NCBI RefSeq assembly: GCF_937616625.2
Contig: NC_065576.1
Span: 27,897,128 to 27,961,127, forward strand
Length of the DNA stretch: 64,000 bases
From: Mercurialis annua
Lineage: Eukaryota; Streptophyta; Magnoliopsida; Malpighiales; Euphorbiaceae
Reading direction: 5' to 3'
This document shows, piece by piece, positions 33,982 to 47,487 of this stretch (positions within the stretch are counted from its first letter, which is position 1; each line of letters starts with the position of its first letter). The position numbers and the translations under genes were made by a program. Below the pieces are notes generated by a model, which saw nothing but the letters and a program-made list of their open reading frames with translations, searched no databases and was not told the origin of the DNA.

Positions 33982-35094
33982 CATAGCGTTTCACCTTTTT
34001 AGCAATTTAAGTCAAAAGTTTACAAAGGTTACGAAACAAATACAAATGTTTCTTCTTTTAACGATTTGAGCCAAACGCTTACAAGCGATACGAAACAAAT
34101 CCAAACGTTTAACCTTTTTAGCGATTTAAGCCAAACGTTTACAAACGTTACAAAACAAATCCAAACGTTTCTCCTTTTTAGCGATTTAAGCCAAACGTTT
34201 ATAAACGTTACAAAAGAAATTCAAACGTTTCACCTTTTTAGCGATTTAAGTCAAACGTTTAATAACGTTATGAAGCAAATACAAACGTTTCACCTTTTAG
34301 CGATTTAAGCCAAACATTTACAAACATTACAAAACATAACCAAACGAATAAAACCTTACGAAACAAATTCAAACATTTCTAATTTTTAGTGATTTAAGCC
34401 AAACGTTTACAAACGTTACGAAACAAATCCAAGCGTTTCTCCTTTTTATCAATTTAAGCCAAACGTTTATAAACGTTACGAAACAAATCCAAGTGTTTCA
34501 CCTTTTTAGCAATTAAGCCAAACGCTTACAAATGTTACGAAACAAATCCAAATGTTTCACCTTTTTAGCGATTTAAGCTAAACGTTTACAAACGTTACGA
34601 AACAAATCCAAACGTTTCACCTTTTTAGCGATTTAAGCCAAACGTTTACAAACGATACGAAACAAATCCAAACGTTTCACCTTTTTAGAAATTTAAGCCA
34701 AACGTTTACAAACGCTACGAAATAAATCCAAACGTTTCACCTTTTTAGTGATTCGAGCAAAACGTTTACAAATGTTACGAAACAAATGCAAACGTTTCAT
34801 CTTTTTAGCGATTTAAGCCAAACGTTTACAAACGTTAAGAAACAAATCCAAATGTTTCACCTTTTTAGAGATTTAAGCCAAAACGTTACAAACGTTACGA
34901 AACTTAACCAAACGTTTCACTTTTTTAGTGATTTAAGCCAAAAATTTACAAACGTTACGAAACTTAACCAAACGTTTAAAACGTTATTAAACAAATCCAA
35001 ACGTTTCACATTTTTAGCGATTTAAGCCAAACGTTTTCAAACGTTATGAAACAAATCCAAGCGTTTCTCTTTTTTAGCAATTTATGCCAAACGT
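33960..35094. repeat. HOR unit R1 copy 1 (1135 bp)
   Basis: Nineteen monomers; landmark spacing 34066 to 35201 = 1135 bp. The same 1135-bp spacing recurs at 50968-52103 and 56557-57692, so it is a true repeated unit. Confidence 0.85.
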
Positions 35095-35870
35095 TTACAA
35101 ACGTTACGAAATAAATCATAGCGTTTCACCTTTTTAGCAATTTAAGTCAAAAGTTTACAAAGGTTACGAAACAAATCCAAATGTTTCTTCTTTTAACGAT
35201 TTGAGCCAAACGCTTACAAGCGATACGAAACAAATCCAAACGTTTAACCTTTTTAGCGATTTAAGCCAAACGTTTACAAACGTTACAAAACAAATCCAAA
35301 CGTTTCTCCTTTTTAGTGATTTAAGCCAAACGTTTATAAACGTTACAAAAGAAATTCAAACGTTTCACCTTTTTAGCGATTTAAGTCAAACGTTTAATAA
35401 CGTTATGAAGCAAATACAAACGTTTCACCTTTTAGCGATTTAAGCCAAACATTTACAAACATTACAAAACATATCCAAACGAATAAAACCTTACGAAACA
35501 AATTCAAACATTTATAATTTTTAGTGATTTAAGCCAAACGTTTACAAACGTTACGAAACAAATGCAAACGTTTCATCTTTTTAGCGATATAAGCCAAACG
35601 TTTACAAACGTTAAGAAACAAATCCAAATGTTTCACCTTTTTAGAGATTTAAGCCAAAACGTTACAAACGTTACGAAACTTAACCAAACGTTTCACTTTT
35701 TTAGTGATTTAAGCCAAAAATTTACAAACGTTACGAAACTTAACCAAACGTTTAAAACATTATTAAACAAATCCAAACGTTTCACATTTTTAGCGATTTA
35801 AGCCAAACGTTTTCAAACGTTATGAAACAAATCCAAGCGTTTCTCTTTTTTAGCAATTTATGACAAACGT
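35095..35870. repeat. HOR unit R1 copy 2, contracted (776 bp)
   Basis: It follows copy 1 to about 35545, then skips ~359 bp (six monomers) and rejoins at the equivalent of 34786. Landmarks 34786 to 35562 and 35201 to 35977 both give 776 bp. This is an internal deletion in whole monomers. Confidence 0.85.
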
Positions 35871-38256
35871 TTACAAACGTTACGAAATAAATCATAGCGT
35901 TTCACCTTTTTAGCAATTTAAGTCAAACGTTTACAAAGGTTACGAAACAAATCCAAACGTTTCTTCTTTTAACGATTTGAGCCAAACGCTTACAAGCGAT
36001 ACGAAACAAATCCAAACGTTTAACCTTTTTAACGGTTTAAGCCAAACGTTTACAAACGTTACGAAACAAATCCAAACGTTTCTCCTTTTTAGCGATTTAA
36101 GCCAAACGTTTACAAACGTTACAAAAGAAATTCAAACGTTTCACATTTTTAGCGATTTAAGTCAAACGTTTAATAACGTTATGAAACAAATATAAACGTT
36201 TCACCTTTTAGCGAATTAAGCCAAACATTTACAATCATTACAAAACATAACCAAACGTTTAAAATGTTACGAAACAAATTCAAACATTTCTAATTTTTAG
36301 TGATTTAAGCCAAACGTTTACAAACGTTACGAAACAAATCCAAGCGTTTCCCCTTTTTAGCAATTTAAGCCAAACGTTTATAAACGTTACGAAACAAATC
36401 CAAGTGTTTCACCTTTTTAGCAATTAAGCCAAACGCTTACAAATGTTACGAAACAAATCCAAATGTTTCACCTTTTTATCGATTTAAGCCAAACGTTTAC
36501 AAATGTTACGAAACAAATCCAAACGTTTCACCTTTTTAGCGATTTAACCCAAATGTTTAGAAAGGTTGTGAAACAAATCCAAAATTTTTACCTTTTGACC
36601 AAGTTAAGCCAAACGTTTACAAACGATACGAAACAAATCCAAGCGTTTCACCCTTTTAGCAATTTAATCCAAACGTTTACAAACGCTACGAAATAAATCT
36701 AAACGTTTCACCTTTTTAGCGATTCGAGCAAAACGTTTACAAACGTTACGAAACAAATACAAACGTTTCAGCTTTTTAGCGATTTAAGCCAAACGTTTAC
36801 AAACGTTAAGAAACAAATCCAAATGTTTCACCTTTTTAGAGATTTAAGTCAAAGGTTTACAAACGTTACGAAACAAATCCATACGTTTCACCTTTTTAGC
36901 GATTTAAGCCAAACGTTTAGAAACGTTACGAAACAAATCCCAACGTTTCCCCTTTTTAGCAATTTAAGCCAAACGTTACAAACGTTACGAAACAAGTCTA
37001 AATGTTGCACCTTTTTAGCAATTTAAGCCAAGCGTTTAAAAACGTTACGAAACAAATCCAAACGTTTCACCTTTTTAGCGATTTAGGCCAAAAGTTTACA
37101 AACGTTACGAAACAAATCAAAACATTTCGCCTTTTTAGCGATTTAAGCCAAACGTTTACAAACGTTACATAACAAATCCAAATGTTTAACCTTTTTAGCG
37201 ATTTAAGCCAATCGTTTACAAACGTTACGAAATAAAACAAAACGTTTCACATTTTTAGTGATTTAAGCCAAACCTTTACAAACCTGACGAAACAAATCCA
37301 AACGTTTCACCTTTTTAGCGATTTAAGCCAAACGTTTTGAAAGGTTGTGAAAAAAATCCAAATTTTTCACTTTTTGACCAAGTTAAGCCTAACGTTTACA
37401 AACGTTACGAAACAAATCCAACTGTTTCACCTTTTTAGAAATTTAAGCCAGACGTTTACAAATGCTACGAAACAAATCCAAACGTTTCACCTTTTAAGCG
37501 ATTCAAGCAAAACGTTTACAAACGTTACGAAACAAATCCAAACGTTTCAGCTTTTTAGCGACTTAAGCCAAACGTTTACAAACGTTACGAAACAAATCCA
37601 AACGTTTCACCTTTTTAGCGATTTAAGCCAAAGGTTTACAAACGTTATGAAACAAATCCAAACGTTTCACCTTTTTAGCAATTTAAGCCAAACATTTATA
37701 AGTTTACGAAACAAATCCAAACGTTTCGCCTTTTAACGATTTAAGCCAAACGTTTACAAACGTTACGAAACAAATCCAAACGTTTCACATTTTTAGTGAT
37801 TTAAGCAAAAAATTTACAAACGTTATGAAACTTAACCAAACGTTTAAAACGTTTCAAAACAAATCCAAACGTTTCACATTTTTAGCGATTTAAGCCAAAC
37901 GTTTTCAAACGTTATGAAACAAATCCAAGCGTTTCTCTTTTTTAGCAATTTATGCCAAACGTTTACAAACGTTACAAAACAAATCATAGCGTTTCACCTT
38001 TTTAGCAATTTAAGTCAAACGTTTACAAAGGTTATGAAACAAATCCAAACGTTTCTTCTTTTAACGATTTGAGCCAAACGCTTACAAGCGATACGAAACA
38101 AATCCAAACGTTTAACCTTTTTAGCGATTTAAGCCAAACGTTTACAAACGTTACGAAACAAATCCAAACGTTTCTCCTTTTTAGCAATTTAAGCCAAACG
38201 TTTACAAACGTTACAAAAGAAATTCAAACGTTTCACCTTTTTAGCGATTTAAGTCA

Positions 38257-38265
38257 AATTTTTAA
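38257..38265. other. MITE copy 1 target duplication, left
   Basis: AATTTTTAA, repeated exactly at 38635-38643 on the other side of the element. Nine bases is the duplication size of Mutator-type transposons. Confidence 0.85.
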
Positions 38266-38634
38266 GGGTTAATTCCTAAAAAATCACGAACTTTACACGA
38301 AGTTTCATTTTAATCATGGCCTTTAAAAGTTGCCATTTAAAGGCACGAACTTTCATTTTGTTTCAAATCTATCATTTCAGTGTATTTTTGTTGACTAAAT
38401 TTTTTAATAAATCATTAATGAAAGACCCAAATTATAAATCGACATTAAATCTTATTATCTTTTAGTTATAGTATATAGGATTAGGAATTTTTGGTTCGAT
38501 AAAATACATCGGATTTTACTTTGGCGATAGATTTGAAACAAAATGAAAGTTCGTGCCTTTAAATGACAACTTTTAAAGTTCATGATTAAAATGAAACTTC
38601 ATGTAAAGTTCGTGATTTTTTTTGAAATTAACCC
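38266..38634. mobile_element. Mutator-type MITE, copy 1 (369 bp)
   Basis: A non-coding element with ends GGGTTAATTCC and GAAATTAACCC and terminal inverted repeats of ~108 bp (38266-38373 against 38526-38634). The core is ~150 bp and AT-rich. It is flanked by an exact 9-bp duplication. Long inverted repeats plus a 9-bp duplication are the marks of a Mutator-like MITE; it has no transposase and would need one in trans. A transcript could fold into a long hairpin. Confidence 0.88.
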
Positions 38635-39884
38635 AATTTTTAATAACATTATGAAACAAATACAAACGTTTCACCTTTTAGCGATTTAAGCCAAACATTT
38701 ACAAACATTACAAAACATAACCAAACGTTTAAAACGTTACTAAAAAAATTCAAACATTTCTAATTTTTAGTGATTTAAGCCAAATGTTTACAAACGTTAC
38801 GAAACAAATCCAAGCATTTCCCCTTTTTAACAATTTAAACCAAACGTTTATAAACGTTACGAAAGAAATCCAAGTGTTTCACCTTTTTAGCAATTAAGCC
38901 AAACGCTTACAAATGTTACGAAACAAATCCAAATGTTTCACCTTTTTAGCGATTTAAGACAAACGTTTACAAACGTTACGAAACAAATCCAAACGTTTCA
39001 CCTTTTTAGCGATTTAACCCAAATGTTTTGAAAGGTTGTGAAACAAATCCAAAAATTTCACCTTTTGACCAAGTTAAGCAAAATGTTTACAAACGTTACG
39101 AAACAAATCCAAGCGTTTCACCTTTTTAGCAATTTAAGCCAAGCGTTTACTAACGCTACGAAATAAATCCAAACGTTTCACCTTTTTAGCGATTCAAGCA
39201 AAACGTTTACAAACGTTACGAAAGAAATCCAAACGTTTAAGCTTTTTAGCGATTTAAGCCAAACGTTTACAAACGTTACGAAAGAAATCCAAATGTTTCA
39301 CCTTTTTAGCGATTTAAGCCAACAGTTTACAAACGTTACGAAACAAATCCAAACGTTTCACCTTTTTAGCAATTTAAGCCAAACATTTATAAATTGTACG
39401 AAACAAATCCAAGCGTTTCGCCCTTTTAGCGATTTAAGCCAAACGTTTACAAACGTTACGAAACATAGCCAAACGTTTAAAACGTTACGAAACAAATCCA
39501 AACGTTTCACATTTTTAGCGATTAAAGCAAAACATTTACAATTACGAAACAAATCCAAGCGTTTCTCCTTTCTAGCAATTTATGCCAAACGTTTACAAAC
39601 GTTACGAAACAAATCAAACTGTTTCACCTTTTTAGCAATTTAAGCCAAACGTTTACAAAGGTTACGAAACAAATCAAAACGTTTCACCTTTTAATGATTT
39701 AAGCCAAACGTTTACAAACGTTACGAAACAAATCCAAACGTTTCACCTTTTTAGCGATTTAAGCCAAATGTTTACAAACGTTACGAAACATAACCAAACG
39801 TTTAAAACATACGAAACAAATCCAAACGATTCATATTTTTAGCAATTTAAGCCAAACGTCTACAAACGTTACGAAACAAATCCA

Positions 39885-42705
39885 AACGTTTCACCTTTTT
39901 AGCGATTTAGGCCGAAAGTTTACAAACGTTACGAAACAAATCAAAACATTTCGCCTTTTTAGCGATTTAAGCCAAACGTTTACAAACGTTACATAACAAA
40001 TCCAAATGTTTAACCTTTTTAGCGATTTAAGCCAATCGTTTACAAACGTTACGAAATAAAAGAAAACGTTTCACATTTTTAGTGATTTAAGCCAAACCTT
40101 TACAAACTTGACGAAACAAATCCAAACGTTTCACCTTTTTAGCGATTTAAGCCAAACGTTTTGAAAGGTTGTGAAAAAAATCCAAATTTTTCACTTTTTG
40201 ACCAAGTTAAGCCAAACGTTTACAAACGTTACGAAACAAATCCAACCGTTTCACCTTTTTAGAAATTTAAGCCAGACGTTTACAAATGCTACGAAACAAA
40301 TCCAAACGTTTCACCTTTTAAGCGATTCAAGCAAAACGTTTACAAACGTTACGAAACAAATCCAAACGTTTCAGCTTTTTAGCGACTTAAGCCAAACGTT
40401 TACAAACGTTACGAAACAAATCCAAACGTTTCACCTTTTTAGCGATTTAAGCCAAAGGTTTACAAACGTTATGAAACAAATCCAAACGTTTCACCTTTTT
40501 AGCAATTTAAGCCAAACATTTATAAGTTTACGAAACAAATCCAAACGTTTCGCCTTTTAACGATTTAAGCCAAACGTTTACAAACGTTACGAAACAAATC
40601 CAAACGTTTCACATTTTTAGTGATTTAAGCAAAAAATTTACAAACGTTATGAAACTTAACCAAACGTTTAAAACGTTTCAAAACAAATCCAAACGTTTCA
40701 CATTTTTAGCGATTTAAGCCAAACGTTTTCAAACGTTATGAAACAAATCCAAGCGTTTCTCTTTTTTAGCAATTTATGCCAAACGTTTACAAACGTTACA
40801 AAACAAATCATAGCGTTTCACCTTTTTAGCAATTTAAGTCAAACGTTTACAAAGGTGATGAAACAAATCCAAACGTTTCTTCTTTTAACGATTTGAGCCA
40901 AACGCTTACAAGCGATACGAAACAAATCCAAACGTTTAACCTTTTTAGCGATTTAAGCCAAACGTTTACAAACGTTACGAAACAAATCCAAACGTTTCTC
41001 TTTTTTAGCAATTTAAGCCAAACGTTTACAAACGTTACAAAAGAAATTCAAACGTTTCACCTTTTTAGCGATTTAAGTCAAATTTCTAAGGGTTAATTCC
41101 TAAAAAAATCACGAACTTTACACGAAGTTTCATTTTAATCATGGCCTTTAAAAGTTGCCATTTAAAGGCACGAACTTTCATTTTGTTTCAAATCTATCAT
41201 TTCAGTGTATTTTTGTTGACTAAATTTTTTAATAAATCATTAATGAAAGACCCAAATTATAAATCGACATTAAATCTTATTATCTTTTAGTTATAGTATA
41301 TAGGATTAGGAATTTTTGGTTCGATAAAATACATCGGATTTTACTTTGGCGATAGATTTGAAACAAAATGAAAGTTCGTGCCTTTAAATGACAACTTTTA
41401 AAGTTCATGATTAAAATGAAACTTCATGTAAAGTTCGTGATTTTTTTTGAAATTAACCCAATTTTTAATAACATTATGAAACAAATACAAACGTTTCACC
41501 TTTTAGCGATTTAAGCCAAACATTTACAAACATTACAAAACATAACCAAACGTTTAAAACGTTACTAAAAAAATTCAAACATTTCTAATTTTTAGTGATT
41601 TAAGCCAAATGTTTACAAACGTTACGAAACAAATCCAAGCATTTCCCCTTTTTAACAATTTAAACCAAACGTTTATAAACGTTACGAAAGAAATCCAAGT
41701 GTTTCACCTTTTTAGCAATTAAGCCAAACGCTTACAAATGTTACGAAACAAATCCAAATGTTTCACCTTTTTAGCGATTTAAGACAAACGTTTACAAACG
41801 TTACGAAACAAATCCAAACGTTTCACCTTTTTAGCGATTTAACCCAAATGTTTTGAAAGGTTGTGAAACAAATCCAAAAATTTCACCTTTTGACCAAGTT
41901 AAGCAAAATGTTTACAAACGTTACGAAACAAATCCAAGCGTTTCACCTTTTTAGCAATTTAAGCCAAGCGTTTACAAACGCTACGAAATAAATCCAAACG
42001 TTTCACCTTTTTAGCGATTCAAGCAAAACGTTTACAAACGTTACGAAAGAAATCCAAACGTTTCAGCTTTTTAGCGATTTAAGCCAAACGTTTACAAACG
42101 TTACGAAAGAAATCCAAATGTTTCACCTTTTTAACGATTTAAGCCAACAGTTTACAAACGTTACGAAACAAATCCAAACGTTTCACCTTTTTAGCAATTT
42201 AAGCCAAACATTTATAAATTGTACGAAACAAATCCAAGCGTTTCGCCCTTTTAGCGATTTAAGCCAAACGTTTACAAACGTTACGAAACATAGCCAAACG
42301 TTTAAAACGTTACGAAACAAATCCAAACGTTTCACATTTTTAGCGATTTAAGCGAAACATTTACAATTACGAAACAAATCCAAGCGTTTCTCCTTTCTAG
42401 CAATTTATGCCAAACGTTTACAAACGTTACAAAACAAATCAAACTGTTTCACCTTTTTAGCAATTTAAGCCAAACGTTTACAAAGGTTACGAAACAAATC
42501 AAAACGTTTCACCTTTTAATGATTTAAGCCAAACGTTTACAAACGTTACGAAACAAATCCAAACGTTTCACCTTTTTAGCGATTTAAGCCAAATGTTTAC
42601 AAACGTTACGAAACATAACCAAACGTTTAAAACATACGAAACAAATCCAAACGATTCATATTTTTAGCAATTTAAGCCAAACGTCTACAAACGTTACGAA
42701 ACAAA
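39885..42705. repeat. HOR unit R2 copy 2 (2824 bp, carries MITE)
   Basis: The second copy of the MITE-bearing unit, differing from copy 1 by scattered point changes. A short echo of the unit's start appears at about 42930-43200. Confidence 0.85.
41090..41459. mobile_element. Mutator-type MITE, copy 2 (370 bp)
   Basis: Nearly identical to copy 1. The left duplication is AATTTCTAA (41081-41089) and the right AATTTTTAA (41460-41468). It lies 197 bp after the landmark at 40893, the same as copy 1 after 38069, so it arose by duplication of the satellite unit. Confidence 0.9.
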
Positions 42706-43210
42706 TCCAATTGTTTCCCCTTTTTAGGAATTTAAGCGAAACGTTTACAAACGTTACGAAACAAAGCCAAGCGTTTCACTTTGTATCAATTTAAGCCAAA
42801 CGTTTACAAACGTTACGAAACAAATCCCAACGTTTCCCCTTTTTAGCAATTTATGCCAAACGTTACAAACGTTACGAAACAAATCTAAACTTAGCACCTT
42901 TTTAGCAATTTAAGCCAGGCGTTTAAAAACGTTACGAAACAAATCCAAACGTTTCACCTTTTTAGCGATTTAGGCCAAACGTTTACAAACGTTACGAAAC
43001 AAATCAAAAAATTTTGCCTTTTTAGCGATTTAAGCCAACGTTTACAAGCGTTACATAACAAATCCAAATGTTTAACCTTTTTAGCGATATAAGCCAATCG
43101 TTTACAAACGTTACGAAATAAAAGAAAACGTTTCACATTTTTAGTGATTTAAGCCAAACCTTTACAAACCTGACGAAACAAATCCAAACGTTTCACCTTT
43201 TTAGCTATTT

Positions 43211-43325
43211 AACCCAAACGTTTTGACAGGTTGTGAAACAAATCCAAATTTTTCACCTTTTTTAGCGATTTAACCCAAACGTTTTGACAGGTTGTGAAAC
43301 AAATCCAAATTTTTCACCTTTTGAC
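43211..43325. repeat. Local duplication of one variant monomer (61 bp)
   Basis: The variant monomer with GTTTTGACAGGTTGTGAAAC occurs twice in direct succession (starts 43211 and 43272). Its rare shared variants indicate a recent single-monomer duplication. Confidence 0.85.
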
Positions 43326-43929
43326 CAAGTTAAGCCAAACGTTTACAAACATTACAAAACAAATCCAAGCGTTTCACCTTTTTAGCAATTTAAGCCAAAC
43401 ATTGACAAACGTTACGAAACAAATCCAAACGTTTCACCTTTTTAGCAATTTAAGCCAAACTTTTACAAACATTACGAAACAAATCCAAACGTTTCGCCTT
43501 TTTAGCAATTTAAGCCAAACGTTTACAAACGTTACGAAACAAATCTAAACTTTTCCCCTTTTTAGCGATTTAAGCCAAACATTTACAAAACATATCGCCT
43601 TTCTAGCAATTTAAGCCAAACGCTACGTAACAAATCCAAACGTATCGCCTTTTTATCAATTTAAGCCAAACGTTTACAAACTTTACGAAACAAATCCAAA
43701 CTTTTCCCCTTTTTAGCGATTTAAACCAAACGTTTACAAAAGTTACAAAACAAATCCAAACATTTCACCTTTTTAGAGATTTAAGCCAAACGTTTATAAA
43801 CGTTACGAAACAAATTCAAATGTTTACCTTTTTAGCGATTTAAGCCAAACATTTAAAAACGTTACGAAACAAATCCAAACGTTTCGCCTCTTTACCAATT
43901 TAAGCCAAACGTTTACAAACGTTACGAAA

Positions 43930-45708
43930 CAAATCCAAACGTTTCCCCTTTTTAGAGATTTAAGCCAAACATTAAAAAAACGTTACGAAACAAAACAAAA
44001 CGTTTAAAACGTTACGAAACAAATCCAAACGTTTCACCTTTTTAGCTATTTATCAAAGCATTTCACCTTTTCAGCAATTTAAGCCAAACGTTTACAAACG
44101 TTACAAAACAAATCCAAGCGTTTCACCTTTTTAGCAATTTAGGCAAACGTTTACAAACGTTACGAAACAAATCCAAACGTTTCACCTTTTTAGCGATTTA
44201 AGCCGAACGTTCACAAACGTTACGAAACAAAACCAAACGCTTCACCTTTTTAGCGATTTAAGCCAACCGTTTACAAAGGCTATGAAACAAATCCAAATGT
44301 TTCACCTTTTTAGCAATTAAAGCAAAAAACGTTTACAAATGTTACGGAACAAATCCAAATGTTTCACCTTTTTATCAATTTAAGCCAAACGTTTACAAAC
44401 TTTACGAAACAAATCCAAGCGTTTCACCTTTTTAGCAATTTAAGCCAAACATTTATAAACATTACGAAACAAATTAAAATGTTTCGCCTTTTTAGCAATT
44501 TAAGCCAAACATTTACAAACGTTACGAAAGAAATCCAAACTTTTCCCCTTTTTAGCGACTTAAGCCAAACGTTTACAAAACATATCGCCTTTTTAGCAAT
44601 TTAAGCCAAACGTTTACAAACTTTACGAAACAAATCCAAACTTTTCCCCTTTTTAGCGATTTATGCCAAACGTTTGCAAACATTACGAAACAAATCCAAA
44701 CGTTTCACATTTTTAGTGATTGAAACCATACGTTTACAAACGTTATGAAACAAATCCAAACTTTTCCCCCTTTTAGCGATTTAAGCCAAACGTTTGCAAA
44801 CATTACAAAACAAATCCAAACATTTCAGCTTTTTAGAGATTTAAGCCAAACGTTTATAAATGTTACGAAACAAATTCAAACGTTTCCCCTTTTTAGCGAT
44901 TTAAGCCAAACATTTAAAAACGTTACGAAACAAATCCAAACGTTTCGCCTTTTTAGCAATTTAAGCCAAACGTTTACAAACGTTACGAAACAAATCCAAA
45001 TGTTTCCCCTTTTTAGAGATTTAAGCCAAACATTAAAAAACGTTACGAAACAAAACCAAACGTTTAAAACGTTACGAAACAAATGCAAACATTTCACCTT
45101 TTTAGCAATTTATCAAAGCGTTTCACCTTTTCAGCAATTTAAGCCAAACGTTTACAAACGTTCCAAAACAAATCCAAGCGTTTCACCTTTTTAGCAAGTT
45201 AAGCCAAACGTTTACAAACGTTAAGAAACAAATCCAAACGTTTCACCTTTTCAGCGATTTAAGTCGAACGTTCACAAACGTTACGAAACAAAACCAAACG
45301 CTTCACCTTTTTAGCGATTTAAGCCAACCGTTTACAAAGGCTATGAAACAAATCCAAATGTTTCACCTTTTTAGCAATTTAAGCCAAACGTTTACAAACG
45401 TTGCGAAACAAATCAAAGCGTTTCACCTTTTTAGCAATTTAAGCCAAACGTTTACAAACGTTACAAAACAAATCCAAACGTTTCACCTTTTTAGCAATTT
45501 AAGCCAAACATTTAAAAACATTATGAAACAAATCCAAGCGTTTCGCCTGTTAAGGAATATTAGCCAAACGTTTACAAACGTTACAAAACAAATCCAAACT
45601 TTTCCCCATTTTAGCGATTTAAGCCAAACGTTTAGAAACATTACGAAACAAAACCAAACGTTTTACCTTTTTAGCGATTTAAGCCAAACTTTTACAAACG
45701 TGACAAAA
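43930..45708. repeat. HOR unit R3 copy 1 (1779 bp)
   Basis: Offset 1779 bp to 45709-47487 (44042 to 45821, 44745 to 46524, 45343 to 47122). The left limit is where similarity breaks near 43930. Confidence 0.85.
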
Positions 45709-47487
45709 CAAATCCAAACGTTTCCCCTTTTTAGAGATTTAAGCCAAACATTAAAAAAACGTTACGAAACAAAACAAAACGTTTAAAACGTTACGAAACA
45801 AATCCAAACGTTTCAGCTTTTTAGCTATTTATCAAAGCATTTCACCTTTTCAGCAATTTAAGCCAAACGTTTACAAACGTTACAAAACAAATCCAAGCGT
45901 TTCACCTTTTTAGCAATTTAGGCAAACGTTTACAAACGTTACGAAACAAATCCAAATGTTTCACCTTTTTAGCGATTTAAGCCGAACGTTCACAAACGTT
46001 ACGAAACAAAACCAAACGCTTCACCTTTTTAGCGATTTAAGCCAACCGTTTACAAAGGCTATGAAACAAATCCAAATGTTTCACCTTTTTAGCAATTAAA
46101 GCAAAAAACGTTTACAAATGTTACGGAACAAATCCAAACGTTTCACCTTTTTATCAATTTAAGCCAAACGTTTACAAACTTTACGAAACAAATCCAAGCG
46201 TTTCACCTTTTTAGCAATTTAAGCCAAACATTTATAAACATTACGAAACAAATTAAAATGTTTCGCCTTTTTAGCAATTTAAGCCAAACATTTACAAACG
46301 TTACGAAAGAAATCCAAACTTTTCCCATTTTTAGCGACTTAAGCCAAACGTTTACAAAACATATCGCCTTTTTAGCAATTTAAGCCAAACGTTTACAAAC
46401 TTTACGAAACAAATCCAAACTTTTCCCCTTTTTAGCGATTTATGCCAAACGTTTGCAAACGTTACGAAACAAATCCAAACGTTTCACATTTTTAGTGATT
46501 GAAACCATACGTTTACAAACGTTATGAAACAAATCCAAACTTTTCCCCCTTTTAGCGATTTAAGCCAAACGTTTGCAAACGTTACAAAACAAATCCAAAC
46601 ATTTCACCTTTTTAGAGATTTAAGCCAAACGTTTATAAATGTTACGAAACAAATTCAAACGTTTCCCCTTCTTAGCGATTTAAGCCAAACATTTAAAAAC
46701 GTTACGAAACAAATCCAAACGTTTCGCCTTTTTAGCAATTTAAGCCAAACGTTTACAAACGTTACGAAACAAATCCAAATGTTTCCCCTTTTTAGAGATT
46801 TAAGCCAAACATTAAAAAACGTTACGAAACAAAACCAAACGTTTAAAACGTTACGAAACAAATGCAAACATTTCACCTTTTTAGCAATTTATCAAAGCGT
46901 TTCACCTTTTCAGCAATTTAAGCCAAACGTTTACAAACGTTCCATAACAAATCCAAGCGTTTCACCTTTTTAGCAAGTTAAGCCAAACGTTTACAAACGT
47001 TAAGAAACAAATCCAAACGTTTCACCTTTTCAGCGATTTAAGTCGAACGTTCACAAACGTTACGAAACAAAACCAAACGCTTCACCTTTTTAGCGATTTA
47101 AGCCAACCGTTTACAAAGGCTATGAAACAAATCCAAATGTTTCACCTTTTTAGCAATTTAAGCCAAACGTTTACAAACGTTGCGAAACAAATCAAAGCGT
47201 TTCACCTTTTTAGCAATTTAAGCCAAACGTTTACAAACGTTACAAAACAAATCCAAACGTTTCACCTTTTTAGCAATTTAAGCCAAACATTTAAAAATAT
47301 TATGAAACAAATCCAAGCGTTTCGCCTGTTAAGGAATATTAGCCAAACGTTTACAAACGTTACGAAACAAATCCAAACTTTTCCCCATTTTAGCGATTTA
47401 AGCCAAACGTTTAGAAACATTACGAAACAAAACCAAACGTTTTACCTTTTTAGCGATTTAAGCCAAACTTTTACAAACGTGACAAAA
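45709..47487. repeat. HOR unit R3 copy 2 (1779 bp)
   Basis: The second copy of the 1779-bp unit. Its right part is also the beginning of the larger R4 unit, so the two levels of repetition overlap. Confidence 0.82.

Larger units (their letters stand above)
37060..39884. repeat. HOR unit R2 copy 1 (2824 bp, carries MITE)
   Basis: Matches 39885-42705 at a constant offset (37347 to 40171 and 38069 to 40893, both 2824; 39293 to 42118 = 2825). It contains the MITE at 38266. The left limit is where similarity to 39845 breaks. Confidence 0.88.

Noticed and set aside
38266..38634. Tourist or Stowaway type MITE
   Set aside because: Those make TA or 3-bp target duplications; here the duplication is 9 bp and the inverted repeats are ~108 bp.
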